10,729 nt of DNA from an uncultured Clostridia bacterium. Lineage in GTDB: Bacteria; Bacillota; Clostridia; Oscillospirales; CAG-272. The notes beneath the pieces were generated by a model. It was given only the letters and a program-made list of their open reading frames with translations. It was not told the DNA's origin and made no database searches. The position numbers and the translations under genes were made by a program. Location: contig CANQMJ010000082.1 of the NCBI GenBank assembly GCA_947624945.1, forward strand, positions 1-10,729, given 5' to 3'. Within the stretch, counting starts at the first letter, position 1. The number at the start of each line of letters is the position of its first letter. Positions 1-6,181 of this stretch are shown one piece after another.

Positions 1-1
1 G

Positions 2-487
2 AAGTACGGTCACGCGTATTATGCCGTCACATACGGCGTGCTGCGCCAAAAAGAGGACGCGGAGGAGTGCGTCAACGACACATACGTGAAGCTGTGGGAG
101 GCGATACCGCCCGAATCGCCCGACGACCTCGGCTCGTACGGGTGCAGGATAGCGAGAAATCTCGCGCTCAACGTGAAAAAAGCGATGGGGACGAAAAAGC
201 GCGCGCACGCCGAGGTCGTATACGACGAGATAGCGGAATGCGTGCCGTCGGGTGAGAGCGCGGACGCGATAGTGGACAGAATGGCGCTTTCGCGCGCGAT
301 AAGCAGATTTTTGTCGTCGCAGTCGCCGCAGAAGCGGATGATCTTCATGCGCCGCTATTTCTACATGAACACGACCGCTGAGATAGCGAAGATCCTGCAT
401 ACGACGGAGCCGACCGTGAAAATGGCGCTCCACAGAATGAGGGCGAAGCTGAAAAAATATCTTGAAAGCGAGGGTATCGAACGATGA
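2..487 (+). CDS. ECF-type RNA polymerase sigma factor (5' end outside window)
   Basis: The reading frame is open from base 2, so the start lies upstream of the window; 161 residues are visible. The N-terminal visible part (about residues 12-60) has the region 2 pattern of ECF sigma factors: an acidic DAEECVNDTYVKLWEAI stretch, then SYGCRIARNLALN, which matches the region 2.3/2.4 core-binding and -10 recognition helix. The C-terminal part (about residues 95-160) is a region 4 helix-turn-helix: a QKRMIFMRRYFY helix, then TAEIAKILHTTEPTVKMALHRMRAKLKKYL, the usual -35 reading motif. Known role: directs RNA polymerase to a small regulon, normally held inactive by a cognate membrane protein. The stop overlaps the next start as ATGA (484-487), so the two genes are translationally coupled and the downstream product is probably its partner. 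Missing at most about 20-30 N-terminal residues by family length. The family is clear; the regulon is not known. Confidence 0.93.
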   Translation, partial: KYGHAYYAVTYGVLRQKEDAEECVNDTYVKLWEAIPPESPDDLGSYGCRIARNLALNVKKAMGTKKRAHAEVVYDEIAECVPSGESADAIVDRMALSRAISRFLSSQSPQKRMIFMRRYFYMNTTAEIAKILHTTEPTVKMALHRMRAKLKKYLESEGIER

Positions 488-2841
488 AGATAACGGCTGA
501 CGAGATAATCATGGCGATGAGCGACGTGTCAGAACAGCTCGTCCGCGAGTCGATAGAGGGCAGCAGCGGCATGAAGGAGCATTTCAGATCGCGGATAACG
601 ACATGGGCGGCGTGCGGCGCGCTGTTTGTGACGGGCGGTATAATAGCGCTCGTGATGAGCCTCGGCATAGGCACGGGACACGGAAACGTCCCCGGAAATA
701 CGGTCGACGGCGGTATCACGCCGTCGGCGTCGTCGGATTCCGTGTCAGACACCGATACCGATACGGACACGGATGCGGTCACGTCCGACATGGGCGCTGT
801 TGAAACTACATTGACTACGGAAACGACGGATGCGGCGAACGAAACGACTGTTGTAAAGCAGGTGTTGTCGGCGAAGTCCTTCATGGCGAGTTCGCAATAC
901 CTTGACGACGACGAATACATCGCTCTCTGCGACGAGCTCGGATGCGGCGGCTACGCCGGCGGGACATATCCCGTCATGGGGTCTGATGAATTCAGAGAGT
1001 TCGAACGAAAGTACGGACTTTACGGCTCCTCGTGGCCTGCGTCGGTCTATCCGGCGATTAGCAGCACGGACGATCTTGTCATATATGTGCGCTCGCCGGG
1101 GGCGGGCGTAAAATGGAGCGTCGGCAGCGTCATATACGACGAGACGACGAACACGCTGAATGTGTCTTTGACGGTCGAATGTACGGACGGCGACAAAATA
1201 AAAACGACCGCCGACATCGCGTCCGGCGCCGACACGGGATATCTTTTGTCTGTCGACGTCGAAGAGCCGCTGTGGCAGCTGCTCGAAGGCGGCGCGAAGA
1301 TAAAGGCGTCGGTGGACACGGTGAGGAGCGTCGAGTCGTACGAGGCGTCGAGTCAGGAACTCAAATTCGAGATATACGGCGACCACGCCGAGGTGACGGG
1401 ATATTACGATGCTTTCGGCGGTGACGTGACGATACCCGAGACTGCGTGCGGCAAGCCGGTGACCGTGATAAGGGACGGCGTACTTGACGGCGCCGAGCGG
1501 CTGTTCGCAAGGGCAGGGACGGGAGCGGAGACGCTCGCACGCGCATTTGCCGTAGAGCACAGGCACATATTTATCGAGCTCGACAGCGACAAGGCGCCCG
1601 ACCACTATTATCCGCCGTATGTGCAGAACGGCGGGTTCGGCATACGCGACACGTCGGGCGACAGATGGATAGCGGAGGATGACGACGGCAGGATATCGGA
1701 GCTGTTCGGCTCAGTTATGGCGGGCGGCAAGGCGGACGATGAACTCGTCGAGCGAATGCTGTTCCGTTTTCTCTGCATACTCCAGACCGTCGGCTGGACA
1801 GAGATGGGCGGCGACAATATCGAATACTACACGTACGGCGGCGTCGACGCTACATACAGTTATTCGCCGCCGACGGACAAAGACAGATATGACGTTTACT
1901 CGAGCGATCACGGCCCGTATTGGTACGATGCCTGCGCCAAACGCTTCGCATACGGCAGCCTCGACACGTACGACGAGGTGAACGACTATATCCACTCGCT
2001 TTACACGGACGATATGGCGGACCGCTATATGGACGGAATGTTTCTGAATATCGACGGCATGGCGTATAAGAGGCAGAACCAGGCAGGCGGCTACGGTTCG
2101 CCGGTGAAGGTGACATACGACGTGCTCGCCGACGGCAAGAGACTTATCCTGCGCGAGTACCTCGAAAGCTACGGCGACTACGGCGTCACGTTCGACGAGC
2201 CGTATCGCGATTACGTATTCGTCTTTGAGGACGGCAGATGGAAGATGACGACAGATTACTGGGATCTTGTGTTCGACGTGTACCAGTATACGGCGTATTA
2301 CGAGATGCTTGCAGAAAAGAACGGAGAGACGCCGGACGATTACTTCAGCCTGAGCGAGAGCGCGAGAAGTAAGGTGCGTTACGCCGATCTGTTCACCTCC
2401 GACAGGCGCGGGGACGGAAAATATCTTATCCGTCTCTACAACTATGTGTACGCTCCCGATGAGGAAGAATATGTGTACGAGAAATATGAAAGCGAGCATC
2501 TGCCGAAGCTGAGGGAGGAGCTCATAGCAAAGATAGGCGGGGAAAACGTCGACGTGCCGGACAAAAAGACGGGACGGACGCCGTATGAGCAGGCGAAAAT
2601 AGACGACTGGAACGAACACGCCGCGAGAATGTATGAAAAAGAGCGTGAGCTGTGCCGACAGTGGGCGGACAATATCATAGACAAATACGTGACGGACAAA
2701 AACGACGTCGTGTATATTGGCGATGACGACGCCGAGATCATACTCTACGCGACGCCGGAGGAGATCGAAAAGTATGCGGCAGTCGACGAGATCCTGTCTA
2801 TTAATGCCGTACACGGCTGGGGCGTATATACACAGCAGTAA
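484..2841 (+). CDS. Single-pass membrane protein, probable anti-sigma partner or envelope sensor with large extracellular region
   Basis: 785 residues. The start is set by the ATGA overlap with the sigma gene and an AGGG ribosome site (471-474) 9 nt upstream. Residues 1-38 are cytoplasmic, with an ADEIIMAMSDVSEQLVRES helix like the short N-terminus seen in many clostridial sigma-factor partners; no zinc-binding HxxxCxxC anti-sigma motif is present. Residues about 39-62 form one membrane segment (ALFVTGGIIALVMSL). Residues 63-125 are a Ser/Thr/Asp-rich linker with an alternating Asp-Thr run (bases 748-774). Around residues 300-335, AEVTGYYDAFGGDVTIPET and the following KPVTVI resemble one BspA-type leucine-rich repeat. 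Residues about 405-590 (WYDACAKRF, NIDGMAYKRQN, EDGRWKM) resemble the IseA DL-endopeptidase inhibitor family; this is recalled resemblance, not a search. The last 195 residues are charged and probably helical. Inference: it senses an envelope signal and holds the sigma factor. It could instead be a regulated surface protein without anti-sigma activity. Confidence 0.72.
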   Translation: MKITADEIIMAMSDVSEQLVRESIEGSSGMKEHFRSRITTWAACGALFVTGGIIALVMSLGIGTGHGNVPGNTVDGGITPSASSDSVSDTDTDTDTDAVTSDMGAVETTLTTETTDAANETTVVKQVLSAKSFMASSQYLDDDEYIALCDELGCGGYAGGTYPVMGSDEFREFERKYGLYGSSWPASVYPAISSTDDLVIYVRSPGAGVKWSVGSVIYDETTNTLNVSLTVECTDGDKIKTTADIASGADTGYLLSVDVEEPLWQLLEGGAKIKASVDTVRSVESYEASSQELKFEIYGDHAEVTGYYDAFGGDVTIPETACGKPVTVIRDGVLDGAERLFARAGTGAETLARAFAVEHRHIFIELDSDKAPDHYYPPYVQNGGFGIRDTSGDRWIAEDDDGRISELFGSVMAGGKADDELVERMLFRFLCILQTVGWTEMGGDNIEYYTYGGVDATYSYSPPTDKDRYDVYSSDHGPYWYDACAKRFAYGSLDTYDEVNDYIHSLYTDDMADRYMDGMFLNIDGMAYKRQNQAGGYGSPVKVTYDVLADGKRLILREYLESYGDYGVTFDEPYRDYVFVFEDGRWKMTTDYWDLVFDVYQYTAYYEMLAEKNGETPDDYFSLSESARSKVRYADLFTSDRRGDGKYLIRLYNYVYAPDEEEYVYEKYESEHLPKLREELIAKIGGENVDVPDKKTGRTPYEQAKIDDWNEHAARMYEKERELCRQWADNIIDKYVTDKNDVVYIGDDDAEIILYATPEEIEKYAAVDEILSINAVHGWGVYTQQ

Positions 2842-2855
2842 AATAATGTAAAGGT

Positions 2856-2900
2856 GCGCGCGGGACGCGCGAAAAAAGTGCGTCCGCGCGCTCCTTTTCT
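2856..2900 (+). terminator. Candidate Rho-independent terminator after the sigma/sensor operon
   Basis: GCGCGCGGGACGC (2856-2868) can pair with GCGTCCGCGCGC (2880-2891) with one bulged G, and the stem can extend by a G-U and a C-G pair to a GAAAAAA loop (2871-2877). It is followed by TCCTTTTCT. The T-tract is interrupted, so termination may be partial. It sits 14 nt after the stop at 2841 and directly before the hprK promoter, where an operon boundary is expected. Confidence 0.62.
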
Positions 2901-2901
2901 C

Positions 2902-2930
2902 TTGCAAAGCGGGCGCGCGTATGATACAAT
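2902..2930 (+). promoter_or_regulatory. Sigma-A-type promoter for hprK
   Basis: The -35 box is TTGCAA (2902-2907). A 17-nt spacer follows, then the -10 box TACAAT (2925-2930) with an extended -10 TG at 2922-2923. Transcription would start near 2937, giving a leader of about 34 nt. The -35 overlaps the end of the upstream terminator T-tract. Box match, spacing and extended element together make this one of the better promoters in the window. Confidence 0.72.
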
Positions 2931-2970
2931 CAAAAAGAAGCGTACAATAAATCGAAACGGAGTATATATC

Positions 2971-3921
2971 ATGGGACTGAACAAGCCGACGGTCGATCTC
3001 GGAACGATAATAGACGAATTTTCGCTCGACATAGCGTACCTGCCCGAGGACGGGCGCGAGCGTCAGGTGACGATAGCGGAAGTGAACCGCCCGGGACTCG
3101 CGTTCTCGGGATATTTTTACAGATTCGAGCCGGCGCGCATTCAGCTCGTGGGCATCGTTGAGCACACGTACCTCGAGACGATGGAGCCGGACAGACGTAA
3201 GACGATGTTTGCCGACTTCTTCTCGCGCCGTCCCGTCGCCGTAATAATCACGAGCGGCAACAAGCCGTCGGACGAGGTGCTCGAAATAGCGGAATACTAT
3301 GAGGTCCCGCTCTTGACTACCGACAGGCTGACGAGCGAATTCATGGCGGCGCTCATAGCGTCGCTCAATCTGCATCTCGCTCCGCGCATAACGATACACG
3401 GCGTGCTCGTAGAGGTATACGGCGAGGGTGTCCTGATACTCGGCGACAGCGGAATCGGCAAGAGCGAGACGGCGATAGAGCTCGTCAAGCGCGGTCACCG
3501 CCTCATTGCCGACGACGCCGTCGACATCAAGCGCGTGTCGGCGGTCTCGCTCGTCGGAAGCTCGCCCGAGCTCATACAGTATTACATAGAGCTGCGCGGC
3601 ATCGGCATAATCGACGTGCGCCGCATATTCGGCATGGGCTCCGTCAAGCAGACGGAGAGGGTGGACATGATAATCAAGCTCGAAACGTGGGTGAAGGGCA
3701 AGTCCTACGACCGCTTTGGGCTCGATACGGAGTACACGGACATTCTCGGCATCAGCGTGCCGACGACGACGCTGCCGGTGCGACCGGGGCGCAACCTCGC
3801 GGTCGTCATCGAGATAGCGGCGATGAACAACAGACAGAAGAAGATGGGGTACAACACCGCCGAGGAATTCAACAAGAAGCTGACAGAGGTCTACGGCGGC
3901 GACGTCGGAGGCATGCTGTAA
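2971..3921 (+). CDS. hprK: HPr kinase/phosphorylase
   Basis: 316 residues, close to the usual 310-320. The frame is open upstream to a GTG at 2854, but ATG 2971 is preferred: GGAG (2959-2962) lies 8 nt upstream, the protein aligns from here, and the promoter lies inside the longer version. Known role: cytoplasmic bifunctional enzyme that phosphorylates HPr on its regulatory serine and removes that phosphate by phosphorolysis, linking sugar supply to carbon catabolite control with CcpA. Seen: N-terminal domain (about 1-135); conserved His143 in ITIHGVLVEVYG; Walker A GDSGIGKS at 158-165; acidic pair in ADDAVDIKR; HprK signature GIGIIDVRRIFGMGSVK (210-226); and the C-terminal LPVRPGRNLAVVIE with AAMNNRQKKMGYN, needed for the phosphorylase reaction. 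The His143-Lys164 spacing equals that of the Bacillus enzyme. Neighbours are GNAT genes; neither HPr nor CcpA is encoded here. Confidence 0.96.
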   Translation: MGLNKPTVDLGTIIDEFSLDIAYLPEDGRERQVTIAEVNRPGLAFSGYFYRFEPARIQLVGIVEHTYLETMEPDRRKTMFADFFSRRPVAVIITSGNKPSDEVLEIAEYYEVPLLTTDRLTSEFMAALIASLNLHLAPRITIHGVLVEVYGEGVLILGDSGIGKSETAIELVKRGHRLIADDAVDIKRVSAVSLVGSSPELIQYYIELRGIGIIDVRRIFGMGSVKQTERVDMIIKLETWVKGKSYDRFGLDTEYTDILGISVPTTTLPVRPGRNLAVVIEIAAMNNRQKKMGYNTAEEFNKKLTEVYGGDVGGML

Positions 3922-3967
3922 GATCGGCGACGGCGCTCGCGGTATGTAAAGGGGTGCGACGGAAGTT

Positions 3968-4525
3968 ATGACAATAAACGATATATGGTTCGACCTTAAA
4001 GACGGGCGGCGAGCGCTTCTGCGCAGTCCCACGGACGAGGACATTGACGGCACGCTCGATTATCTTTATAAATCGGCGGGAGAGACAGAATTCATCATAC
4101 GCTATCCGGAGGAGTGCGGCAAGTATACGCCGGAGGGAGAAAAGAAGCTGTTCGAGCAGATGAACGCGTCGCCGAACGAGGCGATGATGGTATGCGTCGT
4201 CGACGGCAAAGTCGCGGGCAACTGCGAGATCACCTTTTTTAAGCCGCTCAAGACGCGTCACCGCGCTGTCATAGGGATCGCGCTTTTGAAGGAATTCTGG
4301 GGACTCGGCATCGGGACGCGAATGTTCGGTGAGATGATACGGCTCGCAGAGGCGCGCGAATGCGTCACGCAGATCGAGCTTGAATTTACGGAGGGCAACG
4401 ACAGGGCGCGTCACCTCTACGAGAAAATGGGTTTCCGCATCGCGGGAATTCACCCGAACGCTGTGCGCCTCAAAGACGGCACACAGCGCAATACGTACCT
4501 GATGATAAAGGAGATAAAACGATAA
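3968..4525 (+). CDS. GNAT family N-acetyltransferase
   Basis: 185 residues, a full-length single-domain GNAT protein. The acetyl-CoA pyrophosphate-binding motif A is VIGIALLKEFWGLGIGTRMF (101-120), and motif B is the ARHLYEKMGF stretch (147-156) with the usual loop-helix before the C-terminal strands. The N-terminus (LKDGRRALLRSPTDEDI) is typical of the RimJ/RimL-like and sporulation-era GNAT groups of Firmicutes. The substrate cannot be told from sequence; protein N-termini, amino groups of small molecules and polyamines are all possible. It starts 46 nt after the hprK stop with no terminator between, so it is probably co-transcribed. Ribosome site: AAAGGGG (3948-3954) is rather far (13 nt) from ATG 3968, while GGAAG (3961-3965) is too near (2 nt), so translation is probably modest. 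The start fits the family alignment. Confidence 0.88.
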   Translation: MTINDIWFDLKDGRRALLRSPTDEDIDGTLDYLYKSAGETEFIIRYPEECGKYTPEGEKKLFEQMNASPNEAMMVCVVDGKVAGNCEITFFKPLKTRHRAVIGIALLKEFWGLGIGTRMFGEMIRLAEARECVTQIELEFTEGNDRARHLYEKMGFRIAGIHPNAVRLKDGTQRNTYLMIKEIKR

Positions 4526-4530
4526 CGGCA

Positions 4531-5370
4531 ATGATTGAAAAACTGACGGGCGGGGAGCTTGAAAGGACGCTTTTGGCGAGGGACCCGAAGAAATACATTT
4601 TCAAGCTGTATGAGCTTCGTAACGTCGGCGACCCGCGGCTGGCGGTCACGGGAAGATACGGATATAAGATCGGGAACGATATAGTCATAGTCTCGCTTTA
4701 CTGGTTCGGCGGATGTCATATATATTTTGAGGTGTCGGACACGGACAATCTTAGGAAGATATACGACGCCGTCTTTGACGAGATGAGCGGCGGGAAGGAA
4801 TATGTCCTCTCGTCCGACGACGAAAAGCTGTTTTCGGAGTCGAAGTTCGTCTCTCTTTTCGGCAAGCATGATATAAGTCATTACGAGCAGTACGGCATGT
4901 TTTCGACGCCGAAAAAGCGCGAGTATAAATACGCTGTAAGACAGCTCACGGAAAACGACGAGGCGGCGGTACTCGTGTTTGAGGAACCGCACACGGACTT
5001 TAGGGATAATCTGCGGAACGCATATGAAACGAGAGTAAAGACAGGCGGCGTAAACTGCCGCGTCTACGGCTGCTTCGACGGCGCGGGAGCGATACTCGGC
5101 TACCTCATCACGGACACGTTCGACGGCGACTTTTGGGATATTTCGTATGTCTATACATCGGAGCATATGCGCGGGCAGGGAATAGCGACGGAGCTTGCGA
5201 GCTTTTACGCATGCGACATCTGCGGCGAGGGCAAATTCGCGTCATACGGCACGCCCGAAAACGAAAGCTCAAAGCATGCCGCGATAAAAGCGGGCTTTGA
5301 GATGTTCGAGTCGGAGTATAAAACGTCGTGGACGCCGACGGAGGGACTTAAAATAATCAGCGCCGGCTGA
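4531..5370 (+). CDS. Two-domain protein with C-terminal GNAT acetyltransferase domain
   Basis: 279 residues. The C-terminal half (about 131-265) is a GNAT domain: strand YLITDTF, then YVYTSEHMRGQGIATELASF with the acetyl-CoA loop RGQGIA (214-219), and ENESSKHAAIKAGFEMFESEY as motif B. The N-terminal half (1-125) has alternating strand and helix, including YGYKIGNDIVIVSLYWFGG; it is not recognised, but such halves in tandem GNAT proteins are often degenerate GNAT or substrate-binding domains. The start is 5 nt after the preceding stop. AAAGGAG (4507-4513) is 17 nt from ATG 4531, too far for good use, so translation probably depends on ribosomes finishing the upstream GNAT gene. Substrate unknown. 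Probably the last gene of the hprK transcript; a 5-bp GCCGG/CCGGC hairpin spans the stop (5362-5380) but has no T-tract. Confidence 0.82.
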   Translation: MIEKLTGGELERTLLARDPKKYIFKLYELRNVGDPRLAVTGRYGYKIGNDIVIVSLYWFGGCHIYFEVSDTDNLRKIYDAVFDEMSGGKEYVLSSDDEKLFSESKFVSLFGKHDISHYEQYGMFSTPKKREYKYAVRQLTENDEAAVLVFEEPHTDFRDNLRNAYETRVKTGGVNCRVYGCFDGAGAILGYLITDTFDGDFWDISYVYTSEHMRGQGIATELASFYACDICGEGKFASYGTPENESSKHAAIKAGFEMFESEYKTSWTPTEGLKIISAG

Positions 5371-5416
5371 AATATCCGGCACAATAATCTACGGTCATAT
5401 CGCGGCGACGCGTTTA

Positions 5417-5425
5417 TGATAATAT
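5417..5425 (+). promoter_or_regulatory. Candidate extended -10 promoter for the folate operon
   Basis: TATG followed by A and TAATAT gives an extended -10 element (TG at 5417-5418, -10 at 5420-5425). No convincing -35 is seen 16-18 nt upstream, as often tolerated with extended -10 boxes. Transcription would begin near 5432, just upstream of the riboswitch P1 stem at 5440, which is the expected geometry. The call rests mainly on this placement. Confidence 0.5.
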
Positions 5426-5439
5426 TTTTACAAAGAAAG

Positions 5440-5537
5440 GCACAGAGTAGGCGTGCGCGCGTAAAGTGCCCGGGGGACGGGGAGTTGCCAACGGGACGAA
5501 GAGCGATCGCGGTGCGCATGCCGCATCCCGCTGCTGC
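5440..5537 (+). promoter_or_regulatory. Tetrahydrofolate (THF) class-I riboswitch aptamer
   Basis: The segment fits the THF riboswitch in primary sequence and folding. P1: GCACAG (5440-5445) with CTG and TGC (5531-5537, one bulge). The P2 arm GGCGTGCGC (5450-5458) pairs through one G-U with GTGCGCATGCC (5512-5522). The conserved GTAAAGTG core (5461-5468) and the GGACGAAGAGCG block (5494-5505) are in the expected places. The pseudoknot expected of the class is GGGA (5480-5483) with TCCC (5526-5529). Known role: binds reduced folates and lowers expression of folate transport and synthesis genes; folT and folC are typical targets, and both follow directly here. The identity is from memory of the family consensus, but the match of sequence, pairing and downstream genes is strong. 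Confidence 0.92.
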
Positions 5538-5570
5538 ATAGGGTCGTTTGTCAAAGGCTTGTCCTTCGAT

Positions 5571-5601
5571 AACTCCCGACTGCACCGTGCGGAAAGGGAG
5601 G
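5571..5601 (+). promoter_or_regulatory. Riboswitch expression platform: ribosome-site-sequestering hairpin of folT
   Basis: CTCCC (5573-5577) is complementary to GGGAG (5596-5600), the core of the folT ribosome binding site AAGGGAGG (5594-5601). Between them CTGCA (5580-5584) pairs with TGCGG (5588-5592) around a CCG loop, so the whole forms a compact hairpin hiding the site. The same segment extended to AACTCCC (5571-5577) is perfectly complementary to GGGAGTT (5480-5486) in the aptamer, giving a mutually exclusive pairing. No T-run follows any stem between 5537 and 5608, so control is inferred to be of translation, not transcription termination. Confidence 0.68.
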
Positions 5602-5607
5602 AAAAGA

Positions 5608-6174
5608 ATGGACAAAAAAACAAACACAAAAGAAACAAAAGAGACACAGACGCATGCGCGCGCCGGTTCGGCTGCGCTCAGAGTCACCATGCTCGCGATG
5701 CTGACGGCGATATCGGTCGTCGTAGGCATCGTGTGCAAGAACGCGTTCACGTTCATGATCTACTACCGCTTCACGCTCGAAAATATCGGCGTGCTCGCGG
5801 CCGGCGTGTTTTTCGGACCGGCGGCGGGCGCGATAGTGGGTTTTGCGTCGGACGCGATAAGCTGCCTTTTATCGACGAATCCGCAGCTCAACCCGATAAT
5901 CAGCCTCGGCGCGATAACGGTCGGCGCGGTGTCGGGCTTTGCGTCGCGGCTCTTGTCGCGCGCAAAACCGGCTCTGCGGTACGCGGTCGCGGTGTCGACC
6001 GCGCACCTCTTCGGTCAGGTTTTGATAAAATCGGTCGGCAAGATGTGGTATTTCGGAATGCCGTGGTACGGCATATTCATCGGACTCGGCTTTTCGGCGC
6101 TCGCGGGCGCCGTCGAGTACGCGGTAATAATGACGCTTTCAAAAAACAAACAGATTTCGGAGTTTTTGAGATAA
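5608..6174 (+). CDS. folT: Folate ECF transporter S component
   Basis: 188 residues. ATG 5608 is chosen because AAGGGAGG (5594-5601) lies 6 nt upstream; a longer open frame from TTG 5548 would run through the riboswitch expression platform and add a non-conserved tail. Residues 1-22 are hydrophilic, Lys/Thr-rich and cytoplasmic. From about residue 24 there are five to six membrane segments: LRVTMLAMLTAISVVVGIV, then ENIGVLAAGVFFGPAAGAIVGFASD, which is the S-component hallmark for contact with EcfT and substrate, PIISLGAITVGAVSGF, and two or three more. Known role: membrane substrate-binding subunit for folate that works with shared EcfT, EcfA and EcfA' subunits (not in this window). The THF riboswitch upstream and folC 7 nt downstream support folate as substrate over other vitamins. 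Confidence 0.93.
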   Translation: MDKKTNTKETKETQTHARAGSAALRVTMLAMLTAISVVVGIVCKNAFTFMIYYRFTLENIGVLAAGVFFGPAAGAIVGFASDAISCLLSTNPQLNPIISLGAITVGAVSGFASRLLSRAKPALRYAVAVSTAHLFGQVLIKSVGKMWYFGMPWYGIFIGLGFSALAGAVEYAVIMTLSKNKQISEFLR

Positions 6175-6181
6175 ACGTAAC

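Noticed and set aside
748..774. Short tandem repeat encoding alternating Asp-Thr
   Set aside because: It is an in-frame low-complexity linker between the membrane segment and the extracellular region, common in surface proteins; not a separate repeat element.
1711..4053. A 780-codon open frame on the minus strand across the sensor gene and hprK
   Set aside because: It is antisense to two well-supported genes, gives a His/Arg/Val-rich protein with no family motif, and is explained by the near absence of TTA, CTA and TCA codons in the forward genes, which favour NCG codons.
5362..5380. GCCGG/CCGGC hairpin at the end of the second GNAT gene
   Set aside because: Only 5 bp with a 9-nt loop and no following T-tract; insufficient for a terminator call.
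5548..5607. Longer folT version starting at TTG 5548
   Set aside because: It would translate the riboswitch expression platform; ATG 5608 has a strong ribosome site 6 nt away and the extra residues are not typical of the family.
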